A DNA stretch of 64,000 bases from positions 17,706,001-17,770,000 of the forward strand of contig JALMGJ010000008.1 of the NCBI GenBank assembly GCA_023362775.1, given 5' to 3'. Under the pieces are notes generated by a model, which saw only the letters and a list, made by a program, of their open reading frames with translations, was not told where the DNA came from and did not search any database. Below are positions 55,930 through 64,000 of this stretch, in pieces (within the stretch, counting starts at the first letter, position 1; every line of letters starts with the position of its first letter). The DNA comes from Charina bottae. Lineage: Eukaryota; Chordata; Lepidosauria; Squamata; Charinaidae. The position numbers were made by a program, and so were the translations under genes.

Positions 55930-56480
55930 GTTTTATCATTTATTTATTTATTTATTTATTTAAATTTATTGGCCGCCCAACGCCCAACTGACTCTGGGCA
56001 GTGTACAAAGCTAAAAAACCCCATAAAAAGAGCAAGAAACATTCAATTAACAGGCAGCCCAGAGTAAGGTTATATAAATTTAATTAATTAATTAATTAAT
56101 TAAATAAATAAATAAATAAAATACTCTAAAAAAACCCGCAAAACAAAACAGGCCATTAAATAATGACAAACATCAACCAAAGCCAGGGTTTCAAAGCTTT
56201 TCAGAACCCCAGGAGAGAGGGGCCGTCCTTATATCTGGGGGGATGGTGTTCCACAGGGTGGGGGCTGCAGCAGAGAAGACACACTTCCTAGGCCCCACGA
56301 GATGGCAATATTTAAGGAGGGGACCTGGAGCACACCCACTCTGCTGGAATGCCCTGGGTAGGAAGAAACTATTGGAGATAATGTCTCTCAGGTATCTAGG
56401 CCCGATGCCATGCAGGGCTTTATAGGTAACCCTTGAATTGCACTTGGAAGCCAACTGGCTGCCAATGCATTTATATGTTC
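55930..56480 (-). mobile_element. L2/CR1-type LINE 3' end, antisense
   Basis: From high to low coordinates the minus strand gives YKALHGIGPRYLRDIIS, FQQSGCAPGPLLKY, RKCVFSAAAPTLWNTIPPD, then a 3' UTR ending gcccagagtcagttgggcgt, tgggcggccaataaattt and aaat units. An expanded (taat/aaat) tract sits within the UTR at 56078-56122. No frame longer than about 100 codons remains. Confidence 0.8.
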
Positions 56481-57887
56481 TGAAAATGGGCATATATGTA
56501 TATAAATGTGTTGCTATGAGCCACCCAGGATTATATTGTAAAGATGAATAAAAATGAATACATTTTCAAGATGAATTAGTAAATAAAATATTATAGAAAT
56601 CTGCAAATAAAATGTTATTCTTATAAATATGCATAAACACAGAGATGAATCTTCCTACAAAGTTCTTTTTAGAAAAAAAATTTAGGCTGAAATTGATAAT
56701 TTGACATGAAATAAAATTAAATTCTCCCAGGGGGATCAAAAAGGTCAAGTTGTCAGCCACAACCATGTGATCAAAGCCCCAACCCTTCGACTGGGACTTC
56801 AGTTGCATAATTATGACTTTTTTTGACCCCATCCCTGTGGACACCCCAGAATTCTCCCAACCCTGCTCAGAATTACACTAGGAAATATACTTTTCAACAA
56901 TAATGAACAGCTAATATATTGTAAGGGCACATATGGAACTATGTACAGTTCTTATTATAAAACTGATTTTTACTACTAGGCATAATTTAATTGTAAACTA
57001 TCAGTATTCCATGCTAGTTTTGGTCTCACCAAATATGACCAATTGAATATTAAAATTTTAAAAAGATTACCTGGTTTGCAAATGATAGGTGAGCTATTTT
57101 TTTTTCTGTTGAATGTACATGACAACAACTCAAAAAACTAGCACTGGACATTTATGAGAGGAATGAGTTTCACCAAATAAATTTAGCAGATTTACAATGA
57201 TCGAGGCTTTAAGCTGTTTCACATACTTTTTTTTAAAAAAGAAGTGCCAGACTAGGTTTTAGGTGTCATACACGGTTTTCTGATGGGACCGATAACATCT
57301 ACAAATGGTCAAATTCCAAGAGATACTCCAAACTAGCAGACCCCAAAGAAATTCCTGGATCAGCAACAGCATGCGCAGAATGGCTGAATTAGGTGAAAGG
57401 AAGAGTCAGATTCAGCTCAGTTAATTGGTAGGTGGGTGAGTGTATAGTGAGCAGAGAAATGTTTTATCTATAAAATTGAAGTTAAGAATGGCTTTGTGGG
57501 TTGACCATGCTTCCTCTTTGTTTTTTTGAACAGAATTTATTAAGTTGAATATATAATTTTGATAAAATAAGCAAACAACAGTAAATGCATTTCCACAATT
57601 ACTCTCAAGGATTTTAAGTATTCAATCACAAATGACTATAAGAAGTCTGTACAATTAGGGTACAAACCAATCCTACATTATGCACAGCATTCAGAATCAG
57701 CTTAATGGACCCCATTTCTGCCTACCCCTTCATCATGTGTACAAAACCTCATGTGAAGGCAACATGCCAGGCATCGATCTTGCATGCATCCTCTGAACAT
57801 GTATGCTGCATTTTCCAACACATAATACGTAAAATAATAGGTTCCAGCCTAGATTTGGGCAGAAGAGATTTACATGTACACACACAG
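56481..57887. other. No gene; possible LINE tail at 56505-56560
   Basis: gttgctatgagccacccagg and gaataaaaatgaata look like another L2-type 3' terminus on the plus strand. The remainder is AT-rich and unassigned. Confidence 0.4.
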
Positions 57888-58330
57888 TGTTGGCCGCAAA
57901 GCGCAGTTTGTCCGTTCGCCCGGTGTAACAAGCCAATCACCATGCAGAGCGGGACAATCAAGCTCGTTTTATTCAAGACGTCTGGAAGAAAAGGAGGACT
58001 CCTCTCCCCTGAGGGCAGAGACGCCCGAAACACACAGTGAGCGGCATTTTTATACAATGAAAAAGCAGTTATCTGATTATCTTGTTGCACATGTGCTTCT
58101 TCTCCCCACAAGCTGCCTGCGTGATCACTTCTATCTTGCCTAATTAGCCATGCATTGTTCACGCGCTTAGCACACCCCTTAACTCCATCTATCACGTACA
58201 GAGCACGGGCTCCTTGCGATTCCGCCTTTCCTACAAAGCATCCCTACCTACTTTTCCTAGTAAACATCCTAATAAGCATCCTTATCTACTTCTGCCTTCT
58301 AACCTAGTGATGTCCGGTCAGTCACGTATG
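57888..58330 (-). mobile_element. Probable solo LTR (retrovirus/LTR retrotransposon), antisense
   Basis: Minus strand: a TATA-like box tataaaaatgc (58054-58044), then a capped-leader-like cgctcactgtgtgtttcggg and gccctcaggggagaggagtc, poly(A) signal aataaa (57973-57968), and a U5-like end finishing gcgctttgcggccaaca at 57888. This promoter/poly(A)/CA-end arrangement fits an LTR. No internal region or second LTR lies nearby, hence solo. The U3 5' limit and target duplication could not be fixed, and the family is not known. Confidence 0.6.
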
Positions 58331-58997
58331 CCATGCCACCCCACTCTCTGCACATGCACTGATAATACAGGCATTCAGAATCCATTGACTCACTTTCCTG
58401 TGTTTTTTTATTCCCCCAACCGCATCTTCAGTTTTGTGCCCCTCCATAGCTTTTGGCCACAGTACTCTGCATTTAAAGCACTCAGGCAAGGAGACTCTCC
58501 CCTTGTTAGTAGTGTGTGTGATGGCTGCTACTAGCTAAGGCTATATACAGTGCATACATAGAATTTCCTGTGAAGAATCAAGACCCTTGAGTCAAAGCCA
58601 GTGTGCTTACAAGTTCTGCTAAAGTGCTGTAAACCTCCTATGTGTATATGACAATTTGTTGCTGTGAGGATTTTCTTTTTGCCAGTAGCTTCTTTCAAAC
58701 AAAATATGAGTCATCTTTTAAGGTTGTTGATATATCCCATCTATGTATGCCAGCACTAAATAGGTTTATTGCAGTGCTTGCCTTTTATGTTCTGCTCTGA
58801 TACTGCTCTTCATTGTTGTAATAGTTAAACAGTTAATGCAGCTCGAAACTCAGAACTATCCCCAAACCATAACTTTCAAACTTATAACAGAAAGCAATTT
58901 GGAAATTGCTTCAAAACCAAGACTTCCAGATGAATGTAATTGGAGAATGCAGCATGAAGGCATTTCATATGAAGGCAAAATCAGGGCAGATAAGCAC
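58331..58997. other. No recognised feature
   Basis: May include the outer part of the LTR's U3. Nothing else was identified. Confidence 0.4.
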
Positions 58998-59002
58998 ATT
59001 CA

Positions 59003-59163
59003 TGTTGGTGTGTGTGTTTTCTTGCACATGCAGAGTATCAGAAAGCATTTAGCTTTAGAGACCAATAAATGACGCCAGTCATTGTAGTAAATCAGTTGCA
59101 GTTGTATTAGTTACTCATTCGAACAGATACTATTTACAGTTCTCTTCCAGATCCCTGGAAGTG
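59003..59163 (-). mobile_element. Copia 3' LTR, truncated
   Basis: Matches 61356-61516 of the 5' LTR up to ccagatccctggaagtg. The remaining ~200 bp, including the TATA region, are replaced by Tc1 sequence. Confidence 0.88.
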
Positions 59164-59274
59164 GAATGAAGGAACATTCAGTGCCTTCGCTATCTTTTTG
59201 TATCCTGTTCCTTGTTTGTGAAGGGCAATGATCTCTTCTCTTACCTTTTTGGACCATTCTTTTGATGTAGCCAT
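59164..59274 (-). pseudogene. Tc1-like transposase N-terminal fragment
   Basis: ATG at 59274-59272 opens MATSKEWSKKVREEIIALHK, QGTGYKKIAKALNVPS. This is the first helix-turn-helix of a Tc1/mariner DNA-binding domain. After NVPS the frame runs into copia LTR sequence. The second helix-turn-helix and the DDE catalytic domain are absent. Confidence 0.85.
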
Positions 59275-59665
59275 ATTTCTAACATGCAGTCAAACATGAC
59301 ACTCAACAAACCCCTAGCCAGTTCAGTCATTTCATGTGTTCCAGCTCAAGCACACCTGGTGCAACCAATGAAGCCCTTGATTAGTTGCATCAGGTGTGCT
59401 TGAGACAACACCTGTTTTGCATACTGTACAGTATGTGTGCTGTTGTGACGGATTCTATTCAGCGGATTGAATAATTTTGAGACTGGAGAAGTCATTATAA
59501 GTTGCATTTCCAGTTGAATTTGGGGAACCCACTTAAAGCATTGTTGTGTTGAGCTATTTCAATTGCTTTTGTTTGATTTGTTCATTACAAACAGCTGAAA
59601 GTCTGTAAATTTTGCCAATAAACCTGATTTGCAATGGGGGTTGAATAATTTTGATTGCAACTGTA
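59164..59665 (-). mobile_element. Tc1/mariner 5' end inserted in copia integrase
   Basis: The terminus tacagttgcaatcaaaatta (from 59665 on the minus strand) is a typical Tc1-like inverted-repeat end inserted at a TA within the integrase codons. Internal inverted repeats ctcaagcacacctggtgcaa (59345) and its near complement ending cttgag (59404) form a 21-bp-arm hairpin with one mismatch. After about 500 bp the element stops abruptly inside its transposase and joins the copia 3' LTR. Confidence 0.85.
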
Positions 59666-59673
59666 AATGTATA

Positions 59674-61170
59674 TCTTGAAAAATCATCAATTATGGGCAT
59701 TATGAATCTTGCTTATCCCAAACTTGGAGCAAAAAGACCAATAATGTCAGAATGAACAATTTCAAGAGGTCTAGTTGTAACTCTGTCTCTGTGCTTGCTC
59801 ACAGGAGCCTTCTGTGTTTTACATTCCTTGCAAACTACACAGTCCAGATATTTATCACAAGGTTTCAACTTCAGGTCATCACATAACTGTGGCATTTGTG
59901 CTATGTATCTGAAATTTGCATGACAAAATATCCCGTGCATCAAGTGTATGCACTCATCATGAATTGGGATGTTGCCAATTACAGCTTTTGCAGCTTGGCT
60001 TTTAGCATTCTGTACTATGTACAATGAATCTCTTTGTACACAATTTGCACACAACTTACCATTCTTACATATCTCACAACTATCTTTCTTAAATGTTATG
60101 ACATATCAAGCTGCTACTAATTGGGCTACAGATAAAAGGTTTGTATGTAATTTAGGAACCAACAGCACACCTTTAACAGTTTCTTCCAAACGAGGTAGAT
60201 ACATGTCACCTTGACCCATAATTTCTATTGTAGACCCATCAGCCATAGAAACACTTTGTCTATTAGTTTTAGACAGTGAAACAAAGGAACTTTTACAATT
60301 TGATAAATGACAATTAGCACCAGAATCTAACACCCAGAAATCAGACTCATATTTTTCATGAACCTGTGCAATATGGGTTGTTTGAAGAGCCTTGTTTCAT
60401 GTTGCCTCTTTGTTCTTTTTTCCTGTCTTTCGCTCTTTGGGCAATAAATTACAGTTTTTCTGTAGATGTCCAGCTGAGCCACAATTAAAACATCGGCGGC
60501 TGGCTAGAGCTGTTGCCTCAGCCTGATTGCCCCTCCCTCCTCTTGCTTTTCCACATTGTAGCTTATCAGAAGAAATGGGTGGAGACAAGTGCCATTCCTG
60601 TTGCTCTTGTCATTAAAATTCCCCCACTCAGCAAGCAGCCATCCAGAAACATACGAAGGAGTAGGTTCAGCCTCGGGCATTGCTTCCAGGGTGCAAATTA
60701 ACGTATCCCACGTTTCATTCAGTGAAGATAAAATAATGTATGCTTTTGTTAGAGGTGTAAACTCCATACCTCTCTTGCAATTCTACAAACAGCTGCTGTA
60801 TGGAGTGTAAATGTTCAGGCAAACTGCCTTCCTCAGACAAATAAGCTTTGTAAAGTTTTCTAGTCAGGGAGACTTTACTTCCTGCTGTTGCTTTTATATG
60901 CAAATCTCTCAGTGCGTCCCACAGTTGTTTTGCAGACTGCAAGCTATGCACTTTCACTAGATGACTGTCTTCAACTCCCAAAATCATGGACACTCTGGCA
61001 CATTCATCCAGTCTAAGTCATGCATTGGTGGGATTTGCTGGAGCTGGTTCACCAATTGGAGTCCATAAATATTCTCTCCGAAGGTACATTTCCATTTTTA
61101 AACTCCAGTTTTTGTAGTTAGTTTCTGACAATTGCTCGAGCAACATTCCTGAGGACTGATAAGCAGCCAT
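59674..61170 (-). pseudogene. Copia gag-protease-integrase (N-terminal part)
   Basis: ATG at 61170 opens MAAYQSSGMLLEQLSETNYK, NWSLKMEMYLRREYLWTPIG, the copia gag start. An in-frame TGA at 61020-61018 interrupts it. It then continues MILGVEDSHLVKVHSLQSAK and QLWDALRDLHIKATAG, with shifts near 60740 and 60560. FTPLTKAYIILSSLNETWD follows. The zinc knuckle is CFNCGSAGHLQKNC (CX2CX4HX4C, about 60480). A stop lies at 60397. The protease motif WVLDSGANCHLSNC is at about 60333. The GAG-pre-integrase HHCC-like region is HLMHGIFCHANFRYIAQ with CVVCKECKTQK, then RPLEIVHSDIIG (first catalytic D). A further stop precedes IIDDFSRYTF, where the Tc1 element interrupts. At least three stops and two shifts make it dead. 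Confidence 0.88.
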
Positions 61171-61342
61171 GGCTCCTATCTTCACAAAGCACCTTGTAAA
61201 TTCCTCAGCAAAGCTTTTCTGCAAACAGATAGCTGCTAGAAACCTCCCGGCAGCTTCAAAAAGAAAAACACTTCACTTGCCTTGTTTATTTGTTGTCAAA
61301 TGCAAACAAGCTGCTACTGAGCTGGTCTCTCTTTGTGCTTTT

Positions 61343-61355
61343 TGGGCCCATAACC
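61343..61355 (-). promoter_or_regulatory. Copia primer-binding site (initiator tRNA-Met half-molecule type)
   Basis: ggttatgggccca immediately abuts the LTR end on the minus strand. It is complementary to tgggcccataacc, which from memory is the anticodon arm of eukaryotic initiator tRNA-Met. Drosophila copia is known to be primed by a 5' half of that tRNA rather than by its 3' end. The match therefore fits the copia assignment. Confidence 0.75.
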
Positions 61356-61714
61356 TGTTGGGGTGTGTGTTTTCTTGCACACGCAGAGTATCAGAAAGCG
61401 TTTAGCTTTATAGACCAATAAATAATGCCAGTCATTGTAGTAAATCAGTTGCAGTTGTATTAGTTACTCATTCAAACAGATAGTATTTACAGTTCTTTTC
61501 CAGATCCCTGGAAGTGTTACAATTCTTTCATCACTCACCAGAAAAGATAAGTAGCAGAAGCAAGCAGGCATAGAAAACAGAAGCAGTAAGCAGGCAGGGT
61601 CTTTTATACTCTTCAACCAGGATCATGTGCTGCCTGACCTTTAAAAGTTTGCAGGTGCTTACCTAATAAGGTTTTATTGCTGTGACTTACTACTCAAAGA
61701 ATAATACACCAACA
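61356..61714 (-). promoter_or_regulatory. Copia 5' LTR with TATA box (359 bp)
   Basis: Begins tgttggtgtattattc at 61714 and ends ccccaaca at 61356. A TATA-like agtataaaag is at 61610-61601. The last ~160 bp are repeated with few changes in the 3' LTR at 59003-59163 (agcgtttagctttatagacc versus agcatttagctttagagacc on the plus strand), which dates the element as moderately old. Confidence 0.9.
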
Positions 61715-61719
61715 ATTCA

Positions 61720-63675
61720 GGGTCCAACTGAAGCTCAAAGAAACAGGCCTGTGAGAACTTAAGAAACATTGTTGTGCTTTAGCATGGAAAGCAGGCAAGC
61801 AGTTCAAAGAAGTAGGAGACCTCTAAATAACAAATAAAGGTATGAGGTCTTCATAACTCAGTCAAAGGCAAATATTTCCCAGATACGTTCTCAGTGAAAA
61901 ATGCTTCTTGCTGTGTGATCATATTCAATTGTGAGGTACAAAGTGAGTCCTCTTCCCCCAAGAATCGATTATGACTAGGAAGAAGCAAACAGATGTTGTA
62001 GGCATAGTATGTATGTTGTATTTTCTTTCATTCTGGGCTGTGGATGCAGTTTGCCTGGAGTTTAGCAGTGCAATGTAAATGTCTCATTGTAGATAAACAC
62101 TCTAATTGCTTAAGATCAAATCAATCACATATATCTTAATACTGATTTATTTATTATCTCCAAAGCTTCAGTTTCTTGCTAAAGGCAGTTCTTACATTTC
62201 CTCTTAATGAACAAATCCAGGCCTTTTCCTGTTTCTTTCTTGTTTTCAATCAGAATTTAAAGGATATAAAGGAAAATATTGTGCCTGCAAATTCTCTGAA
62301 TACTAATTGCTGGACTAGATAAGTGTTTGATCTGTTGTTGTAGGATTTATAACATGTTTTAAAACAGACTTTGAGGAAGAGAGAAGTAACTTGCAAGGAA
62401 GCAGAAGTACTGATATGCAGTTGGGGCAGATGAGTTTGGAATCAGCCCCCAGTCAAGAACTAGTCATTATGTTTAAGAATGCAGGGCATGGAATAATGTA
62501 TTTGAATTACAAGAACACAGTTGAGCGTTAGCAAAATCTTCTTAACAATAGGTGTAGTTCAGCAGTGGAACTAATTATGGAAAGAGATAATGGGTTTCCC
62601 TACGCCAGATATGCTCAGGCGGGGGCTAGACAACCATTGGTCTAGGATATTTTATTTTGGATTCCTGCACAGAGCCAGGGTTTGATCTCATGGTCTAAAT
62701 TGGACCTTCCAATTCTATGATTTTGATTTGGTGAAAGTGACATTTTTCAGATAGTGGTCATTTGACTGGAATTTTTCAATACTTGGCGTTTGCTTGGAAT
62801 TCATCACATTAATTTCAGAGAACCACTAGATGGGAGCAAAAAGTTTTCTGTATCTCTTTGCTGCCATTATATGGATTTTTGCAGCCCAGACTGGTTAACT
62901 CTAAAATAGGTATAGCACATTTCATGTGGTTATTTATTGATTCATGTATGCACTAAGATAAACTAAAATCAGAAGGAATGCCAAGAATTATTTTAGTTTT
63001 TACCATGCCCTTTAATATATTAGACCTGTAGCTTACAGAATTCCTACCCATTGTGTTTGGAATTGTGGGTCAGCACATCTAAAGGGTATGAAATGGAAGA
63101 AGCTGCTTTAGAACTAGACACAAATATAGGATATGTTGTCTTCATAAAAAAAGTGAAAAATGAAATTCTCTTTGAATGTTAAGCTGTGAGATTGTCCACA
63201 AATGTTATTAATCTTGATGAACTATTAGCTGGAAGAGAAAGCTATTATCTGTGCTTGTATCATACGGTATATGACACTATTCATCAGTTCATAAAAAGTG
63301 GAAAATGGAACTTTTTTACTTTTAAAAATGTGCTTTCTGTGTAGCTTAAAAGGACTCCCCCAAAGAGCTCCCTAAGAAAGTAATTCTTTTGATGCCTTGA
63401 TTTGAAACTCATGCTTTTCATTATCACAAGCCATGGAGCATTTGAAGATCTGTCAGTAGGAAGGATCTACTTTACTGGAAGAACAGTGTGAATCGACCAC
63501 ATGGCTCTGTAAGCAGGCCAAAAGTAAACCAGTGAATGAGGCCAATGGCTGATATTAAGTGTCTACAGAGCCACACAGCTTAAAACATGTACTCAATAAG
63601 TTGGTAATCCTTGAAGACTGACCAGTGCTGTTGGATTTTCCCTTTTTTTTTTGTTTATATGACAACTGTTGGATA
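61720..63675. other. No recognised feature
   Basis: AT-rich sequence, no gene, no confident repeat. Confidence 0.45.
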
Positions 63676-63745
63676 TTTATTTATTTATTAAACAAATTTA
63701 TATGGCCACCCAACTCTCACACAGTGATTCCTACCACCCCAGTTG
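63676..63745 (-). mobile_element. L2/CR1-type LINE 3' tail, antisense
   Basis: tatttatttatttattaaac, then aaatttatatggccaccca, actctcacacagtgattcc. This is the reverse of an aaat-tailed L2-type 3' end (compare aaatttattggccgcccaac at 55962). Only the terminal ~70 bp are recognisable. 63746-64000 shows nothing further. Confidence 0.6.
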
Positions 63746-64000
63746 CTAAGATGTTGCTAAGATCCTTATTTTGGTATTTAAATCCTAAATAAAAGATGCT
63801 GAGAGAACATAGAAAAAATAAATGTTAAGATTAAGATGCACATGTAGTGTTTCATTCCAATTTAAACCATGACCAAGCCACAACATGGTTTGTTTGATTT
63901 TGATTTAGTATACCTGGCCTTACTGGTTTCCTGATAATTTGCAATTGTTGTACTTGTCTAGGCACTAATATTTTTACTCCCCAAACTTGCAGAATTAAAT

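Larger units (their letters stand above)
59003..61714 (-). mobile_element. Ty1/copia LTR retrotransposon, internally deleted, antisense
   Basis: Bounded by a 5-bp duplication attca (58998-59002 and 61715-61719). Termini are TGTTGG...CCAACA. The 5' LTR is at 61714-61356, then the primer-binding site 61355-61343, gag with CCHC knuckle, aspartic protease, GAG-pre-integrase and the start of integrase. A Tc1/mariner insertion (59665-59164) follows, then the truncated 3' LTR (59163-59003). The order protease then integrase before RT is the copia order. Most of integrase and all of RT and RNase H are gone. Copia elements are uncommon in vertebrates and absent from mammals and birds (general knowledge). 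Confidence 0.9.

Overview
This window is non-coding, AT-rich vertebrate DNA that reads best as a squamate reptile (snake or lizard). The evidence is the repeat fauna: a near full-length BovB (RTE) LINE, several tRNA-derived Sauria-type SINEs, L2/CR1-like LINEs, a near-intact L1, Penelope-like sequence, hAT and Tc1/mariner DNA transposons and a Ty1/copia LTR element. I see no host exon, tRNA, rRNA or other cellular gene that I can support. Every convincing protein-coding stretch belongs to a transposable element.

Layout. 0-16 kb: old L2/RTE fragments, a perfect 165-bp palindrome with Penelope-type hammerhead-like cores (4458-4622), SINEs, and short hAT-like elements with 8-bp target-site duplications. 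16.4-24.2 kb: an APE-type LINE (possibly Vingi/Ingi-like) whose ORF1 is split by a 3.33-kb hAT-like transposon. That transposon carries a ~30-unit, 79/81-bp G-rich minisatellite. 27.8-39.1 kb: a three-layer nest, in which an old L1 ORF2 is interrupted first by an antisense BovB (28026-31195, TSD ttgggagagt) and then by a complete L1 (31996-38309, 16-bp TSD). The complete L1 has an intact ORF1 and an ORF2 damaged only by two single-base frameshifts. 39-52 kb: L2 remnant, SINEs, a hAT element, a Penelope GIY-YIG pseudogene with a decayed hammerhead-like motif, and microsatellites. 51.4-56.5 kb: two CpG-rich hAT-type MITEs and two L2 elements, one keeping a 325-codon open RT fragment. 57.9-61.7 kb: a probable solo LTR and an antisense Ty1/copia element with LTRs, 5-bp TSD, a primer-binding site matching initiator tRNA-Met, gag, protease and part of integrase. 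Its remaining pol is lost at a Tc1/mariner insertion. The rest is unannotated AT-rich sequence.

Relations between parts: the Sauria-type SINEs have 3' regions related to RTE/BovB, so the BovB here represents the family that probably mobilised them (established family knowledge). The short hAT elements have 8-bp TSDs but encode nothing, so they would have needed a transposase from elsewhere. All boundaries were read by eye. Where TSDs are given they were checked base by base.
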